64,000 bases of DNA, from the NCBI GenBank assembly GCA_963921825.1, contig OY997595.1:13881228-13945227 (forward strand), given 5' to 3'. A program made the position numbers and the translations under genes. The stretch is from Erodium maritimum (lineage: Eukaryota; Streptophyta; Magnoliopsida; Geraniales; Geraniaceae). This document shows, piece after piece, positions 1 through 10,960 of the stretch. Below the pieces are notes generated by a model. The model ran no database searches, had not been told where the DNA came from, and was given only the letters and a program-made list of their open reading frames with translations. Numbering within the stretch: position 1 is the first letter of the stretch; each line of letters opens with the position of its first letter.

Positions 1-297
1 ATGAGGTGTTTGCTGGTACGTAGCCAGATTTTGATCAGGAGCGTGTCCACTTTAAGGATCCATTTGGTTCTTCTATCTGCTCCCAGGTTCTTTCGTTGTG
101 TCGGACCGACAGAAGACGTTGTAGACGACATCCTGGTATCGTTGTTGCCGCCGATGTGTTGTTGGTGGTATTGACTGGCCCTAGGATAGCCGTAATAATT
201 GATCTCAGGGTTGTTAGGTGGGGGGTTGAAAGGTCATGGTTGGAATGCACCTTGGTTGAAAGGTGCTTGGAATGTACCTGGTTTCATTTGACAACAA

Positions 298-522
298 TCA
301 TAATAAAAATGAGAGGTTGAAAGTACCTGGGTTCCAATGTTTTTGCATGTATTGGTTGAAAGCATCAGCGTTCCAACCACTAGTAGGGTTGAAAGGTCTG
401 TTCAACATTTGTTGGAAGCAGCCTCCTTGAGATGTGTTGACCTGGTCAGCCGGATCAACTTGCTCCGACATGTAGTCTTGTTGTTCTGGTGAAGACGATG
501 GTTGATTCGATGCGTCAGACAT
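298..522 (-). pseudogene. PIF/Harbinger ORF1-like N-terminal fragment
   Basis: A 74-residue frame opens with MSDASNQPSSSPEQQDYMSE and runs into repeated N-P-G-T-F and Q-x-P-F-N-P motifs. The coding signal continues in a different frame towards position 1 (NPGTFQAPFNQGAF), so the reading frame is broken near 298. The protein would be the accessory DNA-binding partner of a Harbinger transposase. Expression is unlikely. Confidence 0.5.
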
Positions 523-781
523 TGTTGATCGGATTTTTGAGTGAGAGTAAAAGTTGAGAGAAGTGTTGGTGGTTTAAGATGAGTAGGATGTGGGTATTTA
601 TAGGTGGGTAAAATTAATTTTTTAAGTTTTTTTTTATTTAAAAAAAAATATAACTGTTGCCAACGGTCCGAATGTTTTTCCCTTCCAACGCCATGTGTCG
701 ACGTCTCATTGGCCAACCAGCGAATTGCGAACCAACGACTCATAATTATGAGTCACAGTTCGGCACGCGTATCACGATCCA

Positions 782-855
782 CGATTTAGTGGTTCGCGAG
801 TCGCAACTCACACACGCCACAACATGTGAATCACGACTCGCGAACCACTAAATCG
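782..855. repeat. Perfect 22-bp inverted repeat (stem-loop)
   Basis: Positions 782-803 (CGATTTAGTGGTTCGCGAGTCG) are the exact reverse complement of 834-855, separated by a 30-bp spacer. The repeat lies just inside the presumed end of the Harbinger-like element, with further partial copies of the GCGAGTCG/ACGACTC words nearby. It is probably a subterminal array for transposase or accessory-protein binding; that role is inferred. Confidence 0.75.
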
Positions 856-1089
856 CGATTTATGATTCGGTGTTCGATTCACTTGCTGAGGGGCTCTAAG
901 AGCCGATAAAGATGAAGTTAAGATTGAAATTGCATTAGGGAAAGATACGGCCCCATATTGGGGCCACATATATAAAGAATAGTAATACCAATAGGGAATA
1001 CCATATAAGGGTTTACTTATAATTTGAAACTACGCCTCTTATTAGAAAAAAAATATTGTTAGAGTGAAATACCATTTTTTTTAAACTTA

Positions 1090-1960
1090 GATTGTCGATT
1101 GCGTTTATATGGCGAACTCTCCGACAATTTGTGACAACGATATTGTCCTTCTGTGTTTCCACGATTCTCAGGTTTTTGAGTTTCAAATTCCCCTAATTTC
1201 TCGTGTTAATTCTGACGTGGTGATCTCAAGAGATCTGGTGCCCCTTGTTGTTGGCGATGAATCCGGCGTTGTTCAGTCCGACCTTCGTGTTGACGAAGAC
1301 AAACAAATTGAAGCCAAGGTAGGCTCAATCATTAATCGGGCCGAAATATGGTTTAGGTCCATAATAAGGAGTTGGGCTAGCTTGGGTGTGCAAGTCTGAA
1401 AAACTCGGATCAGGCCCATGGATGTACAGTTGGCTCCGGATGGGTTAGCTGAGGTCCTGGTGGGCAATGGTCTTGGTCCTTCTTCGGGCTCGGGTCATGG
1501 GTCACATGATTCAATTGCTTCATCGGGTCCGAGTTCAGTAATCAAGGATCAAGGTAACCCTTGGAAAGCGGCTCTTTTGAAACTCGGGAAGTGTCATGTC
1601 ACTGTTAAGAAACATTCGTCTCTTGGTATTGTGGTGACTTATAATAAGCCTAGAACTCGATCGATGAGTCGGAAACGTGCTATTCAAGTTACACCTTCAG
1701 CTACGGATATGTGGAATCAGACGGCTCTTCAATCACCCACGGGCGCTCTCTCGGGTGTCAAGGAGAATATTTAATTTTGTTTTCTCTTTGGCTCGTTTTA
1801 TTTTTTTTTTGGGACTACTCTGTTTTTGGTTTTAAAGGCTTGTGCCTTTAAGCTCCATTGTCGGGAGCTCCTATGTAATCGTGTTTATGGCCTTTCGACC
1901 TTTAGATGATTTCTTTTTTGGAAAGTTTCTCCTTTTAATAAAAATATGTGTTGATAAAAA
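1090..1960 (+). mobile_element. Short LINE-like retroelement, non-autonomous
   Basis: Two plus-strand frames (1109-1399 and 1418-1774) have coding-like composition but match no family I recognise. After the second stop come T-rich sequence and the tail TTTTAATAAAAATATGTGTTGATAAAAAAAA. This is the tail style of the LINEs ending at 25814 and 43491 (TTAATAAAA, then a short spacer, then poly(A)). The element is flanked by AAACTTA at 1083-1089 and 1961-1967, a short and therefore weak target duplication. No endonuclease or reverse transcriptase is visible. Confidence 0.45.
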
Positions 1961-1967
1961 AAACTTA

Positions 1968-3285
1968 AAATGTAATCATATTATTTAAATATCGGCAATA
2001 AAAATATGTCCTTGTAGATCAAGGATACTTGATCATTGCCACTCCCGAATGGAAGAAGAACAAGCCGTCTTGACAAGCCAATGAGCTATTTTGTTCGTTG
2101 TCCGCCTAACAAACACGAGTTGCACAACCTCGATTGTTGCTAAATATTAGAATACAATTTAACTACTTTGTTGATTAATATAACTGAAAATTTAGAACAG
2201 TAAATCGTGATTTCTTTTGGGTAAGTAAAAAATTATGCTTGATAAAAGGTCAATAAGTCAAAAACAACCCCGCTATGACCCTTTATTTTTATATACATAT
2301 TTGATAGAATGTTAAACTACATGTAATTATCCGTTTCATTTATTTTGGGACACAAAACTACAAAAAAAATGAATACGTACCCGAGATAATCACTAACTTA
2401 GCGGCAGATTTTCTTTCCAAAACTAAATGAAATAGACTAATCGTAGGGTTTGACTTAGGTGACAACCGATCAAAAATTTCATTTAGGGGTTAGTTTTTGC
2501 AATCGTTTATTTTTGTGGTAGTAAAGTGGCACACATATTGATAATCCAAAGTAGTTAAATGTCACCGTTAAAATTCAAGACAAATGGTGATTTCTCCCAA
2601 TACCAACCTCTCATTATTGCCTAGTGGTGATAAAAACAGAGATACGGTTTCAACTCCGTCCATAAATTTCACATATCTGCCAAAATCAATAATGTTTCTC
2701 CGCCAGAACGTATAGAACCCTAAACAGTTTTATTACAAATATTTAAAAAAGAGGAAGAGAGGGAGCCATCGAGACACACACGAAATATACACTCCCTCGT
2801 AAGCCGACAGATCTATCAGATGTGGTTTGGAGTGCAACCCTACTGGAGCGAATCGTATCATTTAAGCCTAAACATATGAGACTTACTAATTGTTCAGAGA
2901 CCTTTACAATACCTAAACAGTATTGTTGATAACGTGTTATAATGAAGAACTTTCTCGACGGTCCAAAAACTTCCTAAGCGTTCGAGTTCATTTATAACAT
3001 GAAATGAACTCGAAACATGGAAGATAGAAAATTAAGAAGAGAAAAAACACATCAAACAAGGAAGACGGGCTCTTATTTACTTCTCTTTGTTGATGGTGTT
3101 TTCCATTGCCATTTCTCAGTACATTGACTAGTATTTGTAGAAGAGAAAAGGAGACGGAAATAATGATAGTACAAATTTTTCTCTCATTTGCCATCTTTTT
3201 CTCCACAAACATAACCGTATTTTGGGGTCCGTACATGTAAGTTTGAATAATCATACCAGTAAGTGAGCTTTAACGATGGATGTAA
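1968..3285. other. Intergenic, no gene recognised
   Basis: A+T-rich sequence with only short shadow frames. No domain, RNA gene or complete repeat is recognised. Confidence 0.5.
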
Positions 3286-3612
3286 TGTTAGGCGGTTGAG
3301 CTTAATTAATCATATGGGCCTCATATGTAGAAGGCTTGCTCCCTTGAGTTTCATTGTAACATAAAAACAGTAGCATATATATTGGTATATGCGTGAGGTA
3401 CAAGGTGCGTGAGTTTAAACACAAGGGGAAGGAGGTTGAGGGTGTAGACAGTGCTTTATTGGAAATTATAATGGATCGTGTTTAGAGGCGACAACTAGAC
3501 GTAGCTCCTATATTAAGAGTGAACCAGTATAAACTCTGATGTTCTTTTTATTTATCGCCATTTTGTTGTTTCATCATTCTTCGGAGATATGAATTTAGTT
3601 TAATTCCTTTCA
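3286..3612 (+). repeat. 5' LTR of the copia element
   Basis: It runs from TGTTAGGCGG to TTCCTTTCA and pairs with the repeat at 7684-8052. Shared blocks include TTAATTAATCATATGGGCCT, AGCATATATATTGGTATATG and GAACCAGTATAAACTC. Confidence 0.88.
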
Positions 3613-6600
3613 ACTAGTAGCAGAGCACTAGGTTTGTGTTTGCGATTGAGAAGACGATGACAAGCGACAATGGTTCTGCTCACGGGATCGGGAGATTCGG
3701 TGGTATTGATTTTGCGTTCTGGAAAATGCAAATGGAAGATTACCTGTGCGGAAGAAAGCTAGATTTGCCGCTAACAGGGATGCCGGAAAACATGGATGAT
3801 GCTGAGTGGACTCTTCTTGATCGACAAGTTTTGGGGGTTGTGCGATTAACCCTGTCGAAGAACGTCGCACACAACGTGGCTAAGGAGACGACCACCGCAG
3901 GCATGACGAAAGTCCTTTCCGACATGTGCTAGAAACCTTATGCGAATAACAAGGTATTTCTTATGAAAAACTTTTTTTATTTGAGAATGGAAGAAAGTGG
4001 ATCTGTGGCTGCACTGCACATATGAATGAATTTAATACGATTGTCAATCAAATATCATCTGTGGAAATTGATTTTGATGACGAAGTTCGTGTCCTAATTT
4101 TGTTGGCGTCTCTACCACCGAGTTGGGAGTCAATGAGGGCCGCAGTAAGTAACTCCGTTGGAAATGTGAAATTAAAATTCACACATGTTAGAGATCGTGT
4201 TTTGGCGGAGGAATGCAGTGAAACACAGAGGCAGAGGATCATGCAGAATGCTTAACAAGAACAATGACAAGTCAAAGTCTAGAAATGGTAGAAGTCTGTC
4301 CAGATTTAAAAGAACAATGAAGTGTTGGAACTATGGAATGATAGGTCACGTGAAGAAGAATTGCAGGGCTCCCAAGAGAGAAAATTTAGGAAATGCAGTG
4401 AATGCGACCACTGATGAGATTGGTGACGCATTGATCACATAGGCGGATTTCCCAAAAGACTCTGACATGGAGAAATGCAGCGATGAAAAAATCGTTGTTG
4501 CGGCAGTTGGAAACTCCAAGGATGCGTTGCTACTGTCCATCGATAGTCCGATCGACAATTGGGTACTTGATTCATGAGTGTCCTTCCATACCACTTCGAG
4601 TCAAGAAGCAATGGAGAATTATATTGTTGGGGATCTTGGAAAGGTATATTTAGCCGATGGCTTGCCTCTACCCATTGTCGGTCACAGAGACATTACCTTG
4701 AAGATGTCGAACGGGCGCATGTGGGAAATAAAGAAGGTGAGATATGTGCCGAAGCTGAAACAGAATCTGATTTCCGTTGGTCAACTTGATGATGAAGGGT
4801 ACACAATTACCTTTTGCCAAGGTCAGTAAAAAGTGCCAAAGGGTACAATGGTGGTTGCTCGTGGTAGGAAAATCGTCACCCTCTACATGACGACAATCTG
4901 TCCCGACTCAACAACTATTGTGGAATATACAGATGTATGTGTGTTGGCATCAAAGACTTGAGCATATGAGCGAGAAAGGTATGAATATTCTCGTCAAGGA
5001 GAGAAATATTTCAGAGCTGAAATCAGTGAATCACCATTTGGGTGAAAGTTATGTGCTTGGGAAACAGAAGATAGTGAGTTTTTCAAGTGGAGGAAGGGAG
5101 CTAAAGACAATGAAACTGGCATTGATTCACACTGATGTATAGGGACCCGTCGCGATAGCTTCCCTTGGAGGGTCACACAATTATGTGACGTTCATAGATG
5201 ACTCAACCAGAAAGGTTTGGGCGTACTTCATGAAACACAAGTATGATGTGTTCAATGTTTTCAAGACATGGAAAGATTAGGTTGAGAACGAGGAAAATTT
5301 GGAGTTAAAGAGTTTAAAGTCTGATAATGGTGGAGAATACATCGACAGTCCATTTAGGAAATATTATGCTCAGAACGGGATCAAGATAGTGAAAACCTTT
5401 CCAAAAACACCTAAGTAAAACGGAGTAGCCTAAAGGATGAATTAGACGCTAAACGAGCGTGCAAGAAGCATAAGACTACACTCCGGGCTACCGAAGATGT
5501 TTTGGTCTGATGCAGTTAACACCGCGACATATGTGATCAATCGAGGACTGTCCGTTCCTTTGAATTTCAGAATTCTAGAAGATGTGTAGAGAGGAAACGA
5601 GGTAAACTTATATTTTCTGAACGTATTTAGTTGTTTGTCTTATGTTCATATTGATGCCACTTCTCGAAGTAAACTTGATGCAAAATCTAAGAAGTGTTAT
5701 TTTATTGGATATGGTGATTCCGAGCTTGGTTATCGTTTCTACGACGATCAAAACTGGAAGATCATCAGGAACATGAATGTCATCTTTAATGAACAGGTGC
5801 TCTACAAAGACAAGCTGCAATAGACTCTGGAGAATCGGGAGTCTGAAAATGAAAATCAACAATGGTTGACTTAAGAGAGATTCTTACACGCAAACCAGAG
5901 CGAGATGTGTCGGAAGAAGATGAACCAAAAGTTCAAGAAGAGATTTAACAAGATAGTGACCCGGAATTCAAAGAACAAACATCGACCTCCGTCGTACGTC
6001 GATCTTCTGGATAAGAAAGCCGACGTAGAGGTTCTCGTCGTCATTAAACTTCATCTTCATTACCGACAGAGGAGTACATGAGTGCTATTATGAAGCAAAA
6101 AATGTTAAGGAATCGAGCAAGTGGGAGTTGGTAATGAAGGATGAGATGGACTCACTGTTTTCAACCAAACATAGGAGCTACCTGAGCTTCTAGCTGACAA
6201 GAAAGCGTTCCAAAATAAATGGAGCTACCGGATTAAAAAAGAGCACGATGGAAGCAAGCGTTATAAAGTACGGTTGGTAGTCAAGGGTTTTTAGTAGAAG
6301 GAATACATTGACTACACCGAGATTTTCTCCACATTTGTTAAGCTGGTGAATATTCGAACAATTCTTGGGTTAGTGGCATAAAGAAGAGCTACACCTTCAA
6401 CAAATGGGCATGAAGATGACTTTCCTTTACAGTGAGTTAGAAGAAGAGATCTACATGAGGAAAACATAAGGTTTCGAGGTCAAAGGAAAGGAGAAGATGG
6501 TGTACAAGATCCAAGAGAGTTTGTACGGTTTAAAACAAGCACCAAGATAGTGGTATAAGAAGTGCGACAGCTTCATGAAGAAAGCCAAGTTCATTAGGTG

Positions 6601-7683
6601 TGAGGCAGATCATTGCTACTACTTCAAGAGACTTGGGAATTCGTATTTGATATTGTTGCTTTAGGTTGACGACATGTTAATACTAGGAGCAGATCTTATA
6701 GTGATTGAGAAGTTGAATAAGAGGTTGTCGATGGAGTTCGAGATGAAGGATCTCAGAACTGCAAAGAAAATCCTCAGAATGAGGATTACACAGAGCAAAG
6801 AAGGGCTGAAACTATTACAAGAACTTTATGTGAAGAATGTCCTGTAACGGTTCAACATGGACGATGCCAAGTCTGTTGGAATTCCTCTGGGCAATCACTT
6901 TTGGTTGTCTAAAGGCAACTCGCCCGTGGCAGAAGAGGATATGGCGTACATGGGCAAGATTCCCTATGATTCGGCTATCAGAAGTCTTACGTACGCGATG
7001 GTATGCACGAGACCAGACATTACACATGCAGTGGGAGTCGTGAGCCGATTTATGGGTGATCCGGGAAAACAACATTGGGAAGTCGTGAAGTGAATTTTCA
7101 GGTACCTTAAATGAAGATCAAGTACGACATTGTGCTTCAGAATGTTCGATTTGGGACTTGAACGGTTCAATGATGCAAACTACGGTGGTGAAATCAATAG
7201 TAGAAAGAGTACGTCCGGTTATGTCTACACATTTGGAGGTACTGCAATCAGTTGGGTTTCAAGGTTGTAGAAGATTGTCGCTCTTTCTAGCTGCGAGGTT
7301 GAGTATGTGGCCGTGACGGAGGCTACGAAGGAGATGATTTGGCTTCAGTCTTTTCTACAAGAGTTAGGGCATAATCAGGAGGGCATTGTTCTTCACTGCG
7401 ATAGCCAGAACGCCATTCACTTGGCGAAGAACCCAGCGTACCATGATCGAACAAAGCACATACAACTTCGTTACCTCTTCATCAGGGAGGTTTTGGAGAA
7501 TGAGATGCTAGTTCTCAAGAAGATTGTTGGAAATGATAATCATGCAGACATGTTTACAAAGGATGTGCCAAATGAGAAGATGAAGTTGTGTGCAACCTCA
7601 GGGGCTTAGCTGAGTGAAGACTCGAGCCACCTCTTGTAAATGCTTAAAGAAAGGTGATCGAGATTAGTTTTCAAGTGGGAGAT

Positions 7684-8052
7684 TGTTAGACTTTGAAGTT
7701 TAATTAATCATATGGGCCTCGTGGGCCCACTCTCTCTTAGGGTTTTCTTTCTTTTATGTTTGTGTACCTATATATAGGGCTTGTTGTCGTGAGTTCAATT
7801 GTAGCATAAAAACTGTAGCATAAAGACGGTAGCATATATATTGGTATATGCATAGAGTATAAGGTGCGTGAGTTGAAGCAGAAGAGGAGAGAGCTTGAGT
7901 GTGTAAACAATACTCTATTAAAGAATATAGTGAATCGTGTTATAGACGACAATTGGAAGTAATTTCTATATTCAAAATGAACCAGTATAAACTCAGGTGT
8001 ATTTTATTTATCATCATTTTGTTGTTTCATTATCGTGGTTTAATTCCTTTCA
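7684..8052 (+). repeat. 3' LTR of the copia element
   Basis: It runs from TGTTAGACTT to TTCCTTTCA, about 369 bp against 327 bp for the 5' copy. Several indels separate the pair. The block TATATATAGGGC near 7772-7783 could be the old LTR TATA region. Confidence 0.88.
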
Positions 8053-8483
8053 TGTACGTGAGTTCAAATTAAGCTATAAGCTTAGCAAGTACTTGAAGTT
8101 AATGGTTCACTCATTATTTTAGGCCCATACGTGTAAGAATTAGGTGAAGCCTCAATTGTTTTTTTTTAATAAAGTTTCTTTTAATTTAATCTTTGAATTC
8201 TTAAGTTGATCATCACATGAAGCGGTAGCTTAAAAAAATCACATGAAACGGTGATAAATTTGCAAGTACAAATCAAATTAATAAAACTAGGGGGAGTTTC
8301 ATTAGGTGTTTACTTGTATTCATGTAGAGTAGAATAGCACATAACTAAAACGATATGTACTTTAAGTTTGAGTCTCACCGGCAATTAAAACACATCAAGA
8401 TTATTTAGATCAATGAAGACTACAACGACGTATAAGCTCCTTTAAATCTTTCCCCTTTTTAATACATTTGAAAAGAATACACT
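8053..8483. other. Intergenic, no gene recognised
   Basis: A+T-rich spacer between the copia element and the hAT-type element. No coding or structural signal seen. Confidence 0.5.
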
Positions 8484-8491
8484 CTAATGAC

Positions 8492-9031
8492 TAGTGTTGT
8501 CCAAAATGGACCCAGAATCCGGCTCAACCGGTCACACCGGCCCACCCCAACCTGGGTTACGGGGCGGTAGTAGATTGGAATTAGAGGCCCAGTTACAACT
8601 GGGTCGGGGCACAGATTGAGAAAAAAAACCATCGGGGCCCGGTCCCAACCAATTCGGTATGATGTTTAAATATGTGATGAAATTTCAATAGGATATCACA
8701 TTTTCTTTCATTGTTAAAAAGTGACCAAATTCAGAGTTTCAAGCACTATTTGATCAATTCTTAATGGTTTTATTGGCAAATGAAGAAAAATTGAAAAATT
8801 GCGTGTTAGTCGGGTGAATGATGTAAATTTGAAGCTCTAAATTATAGACTTGAAATCTATTCCGGTTGGGTCGGTGTAAACTGGTGGCCCACCCCATAAT
8901 TTGAACATGTGGGTTCTATATGACTTAATGGCCTGGGGCTGGGGATGGGTTCTAATTTGAGCAATCCGGTCGTTCCAGGTTAGGTTAAAAACACGTCAAC
9001 GGGGCCGGGCCCCGGCCCATGGACAACCCTT
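8492..9031. mobile_element. hAT-type non-autonomous element (540 bp) with 8-bp TSD
   Basis: The left end reads TAGTGTTGTCCAAAATGG. The right end, reverse-complemented, reads AAGGGTTGTCCATGGGCCGG. They share the hAT-like (Y)AGNGTTGTCC core, followed by G+C-rich CCGGG/GGGCC subterminal words at both ends. The flanks are a perfect 8-bp duplication, CTAATGAC, at 8484-8491 and 9032-9039. The interior is A+T-rich with no transposase, so it would have moved with an autonomous hAT elsewhere in the genome. The intact duplication suggests a fairly recent insertion. Confidence 0.88.
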
Positions 9032-9039
9032 CTAATGAC

Positions 9040-9476
9040 AATGGTTACATGGGTTCAACGTTCCTTATATCTTACCAACACAATCTGAAACAGAGTATGA
9101 GAAGATAGCACGGTAAGATTAGACATCCATGCTTTCTTTTATACCATAAGTGTAACCCGAGGTTTGTCCTTGAAACCCAAATTTCAAACTGCCTCGACCT
9201 CTCTGATTTGTTCAAATCTGAATTTGTCTCCGATCTCGTTGCATTTTAAGTATCCGGATTTTTACCGTCCAGACTACGGATCGGAATTTTGTACCGTCTT
9301 GTCTGTTATTTGTGGGCCTTAATTTTAAGGCTATTTTTGGGAAATATATATTGTCGTTCAATATGTGAGGATTAAAAAATGATCAAAAATTCGTTGAAGA
9401 TTATCTAAATCACTAAACCAAACTTAGACCTTTTGAATTTGGCCGAGTTCATTGTAAGGTTAAATGGCTTGCATTT
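9040..9476. other. Intergenic, no gene recognised
   Basis: No coding or repeat structure identified between the hAT element and the minus-strand LINE remnant. Confidence 0.45.
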
Positions 9477-10067
9477 TTAGATTATATAAGAACACTTATT
9501 TTTTACTAAAATGTGCAATTTGTTCATATCAGAGTTTGATTTCATAGATGCGCGACAAGAAACAATTTTTCTGGCCACTAAGGAAGAACAAACACAAAAT
9601 AAAATTGTTCGCAGTTCTTTTAACACTATAACCGTTATAGACAGTATTGAGACGACATGTAAGCAGGAAGGAAAGGTAGGGGTTGGAAGATAAAACTGAA
9701 AGTCGATCTCAAAGGCCCAATCATGGGCTGTATCAGTTGTAGGAGGCAAGGCTTGCACCAAGGACCCCTCCTGGAGCCAATCCTTGAAGCCTAGGTAGGC
9801 TAACATCCCTTTTGGCGAGACTGCTCACCAGCCCTCGCTTGATCATCCCAAGGTTCACCAGGTGAACCCTTCTTTACTCCTACAGCACCAGGCTCGTCCG
9901 TATTTATGTTCCCATGCAGAATGGGCGTTGAAACTTCAGTGTCCGTGCTAATAGAGAGCTGATCGGGCACCAATATTTTCCAATCTGGGCCCACCTTCCC
10001 AAACTGGGTGCTAGCCCGAGGTCTTGTATCCTTAGATACAGTGCTCGGGGATGCTATTGTGCACCTT
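9477..10067 (-). mobile_element. LINE 3' fragment (ORF1-only family), truncated
   Basis: Minus-strand reading from 9994 gives IGPDWKILVPDQLSIST..., then PWDDQARAGEQS. This matches the GRTWCSASS.../APRDDQARAGSS segment of the ORF1-only LINE at about 25270-25470. Further along, LRTILFCVCSSLVARKIVS corresponds to MNFVFSVCSYLVVKEFV at about 25700. It is thus the 3' third of the same family. Its upstream (right) side is cut at 10067, where the solo LTR begins. Confidence 0.7.
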
Positions 10068-10350
10068 TGTCACGCCCCAAATCCGGTTTTGACCGGACTC
10101 GAGACGTGAACTAAGAAGATAATAAACAATAATAAAACCCAAGTTAATTAACAAGAATCTCTGAATAAAAGTTTGAAAATCCGAGTTCAAAATTCAATAA
10201 CCAAATAAAGTAAGGACAATCTTTAATCCGAAACTGGAAGTACGCCTCTAATAAATAAATCGACTCGGACCCTCAATGAGCTCCCAAGCCCTGAGACGTC
10301 CTCTAAGTCTACTAGGCAGCGAAACCTGTAAAACAGTAAAAACAGAGGGG

Positions 10351-10370
10351 GTGAGCTTACGCTCAGTAGG
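10351..10370 (+). promoter_or_regulatory. Conserved palindromic LTR block
   Basis: GTGAGCTTACGCTCAGTAGG contains TGAGC-N4-GCTCA, a 5-bp inverted repeat. The same block occurs at 15621-15640, about 20297-20316, 33335-33354, 49123-49142 and, reverse-complemented, about 51271-51290 and 52946-52965. It follows a CCTGTAAAACAGTAAA-like stretch and precedes an A-rich run. The function is unknown; conservation across diverged LTRs suggests constraint. Confidence 0.75.
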
Positions 10371-10639
10371 AAAAAGTAGTAAAGGGAAAAAAACTTCCGC
10401 TCCGTAACCAAAATTCCTCGATTAGTAAAACTTACTAAAACTGATAATGTAAATAGAAACCAACCGGAACGCAAGAATATCGATAAGGGCATCCAACTAA
10501 AGAAACACAAGAACAACGGTACAATCAAACTACTAAGACCACTACGAACGATACTCAGATCTGATACCACACAACTCAAGACAGGTACCCATGACAACCG
10601 AAATGTAAGATAATCATACCACAAGAACCGATCCACATA

Positions 10640-10960
10640 CAAGCTAAACATATCTTCCCGGAACACAAGTATCGGGGTGAAACAAATACATCACACCGGA
10701 ATATCCCTCGGTCGAGATGTCTTCCCGGAACACAGAGCATCGGGGTGAAACAATATACATCATACCGGAATGTCCCTCGGTCTGGATGTCTTCCCGGAAC
10801 ACAGAGCATCGGGGTGAAACAATATACATCATACCGGAATGTCCCTCGGTCTAGATGTCTTCCCGGAAAACAGAGCATCGGGGTAAAGCCACAAAATAAA
10901 CATACCGTACCGGCATACACCTCGGTCGGCCATCTTCCCGGAACACTAAGCATCGGGGCA
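10640..10960 (+). repeat. 69-bp tandem repeat (about 5 units) inside the LTR
   Basis: The word ATCGGGG recurs at 10672, 10740, 10809, 10878 and 10953, giving periods of 68, 69, 69 and 75 bp. Each unit holds TCTTCCCGGAACAC, ATCGGGGTGAAAC and ACCGGAATGTCCCTCGG. The open frames across it (10576-10968 minus, 10745-11185 plus) are translations of the repeat, not genes. Diverged versions lie in the other LTRs at 15930-16100, 33640-33790, 48415-48740, 49440-49990 and 52310-52720. Confidence 0.88.

Larger units (their letters stand above)
1..896 (-). mobile_element. PIF/Harbinger-like DNA transposon, partial
   Basis: Minus-strand sequence encodes a Pro/Asn/Gln-rich N-terminus beginning MSDASNQPSSSPEQQ at 522. 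After a frame change it continues with NNPEINYYGYPRASQYHQQH and, at the window edge, VDTLLIKIWLRTSKHL. This composition followed by a trihelix/Myb-like start is typical of the second, DNA-binding ORF of plant PIF/Harbinger elements, often misannotated as glutathione S-transferase T3-like. The presumed outer end reads GAGCCCCTCAGCAAG on the minus strand at 882-896 and is followed by TAA (897-899), which fits the TTA/TAA target of this superfamily. The other end lies outside the window, so the target duplication cannot be confirmed. Confidence 0.55.
3286..8052 (+). mobile_element. Ty1/copia LTR retrotransposon, broken, old
   Basis: A full-length but multiply broken copia fossil (4,767 bp) of the TNT1-94/Tork style. 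Recognisable parts in order are gag (from about 3660), a zinc-knuckle region (about 4320), protease and GAG-pre-integrase (4600-5000), integrase core (5100-5560), reverse transcriptase (6050-7000) and RNase H (7200-7609). The LTRs begin TGTTAG and end CCTTTCA. A degenerate initiator-Met primer site follows the 5' LTR, and the purine tract AAGTGGGAGA precedes the 3' LTR. The flanks TGTAA (3281-3285) and TGTAC (8053-8057) are a near-match 5-bp target duplication. The LTRs differ by many substitutions and indels and the body has more than ten breaks, so the insertion is old. Confidence 0.92.

Noticed and set aside
3636-7609. Individual open frames in the copia body as separate genes
   Set aside because: They are pieces of one broken retrotransposon polyprotein bounded by LTRs.
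10640-10960. Possible CRISPR-like array
   Set aside because: The units are contiguous diverged tandem repeats with no unique spacers, inside a plant LTR.
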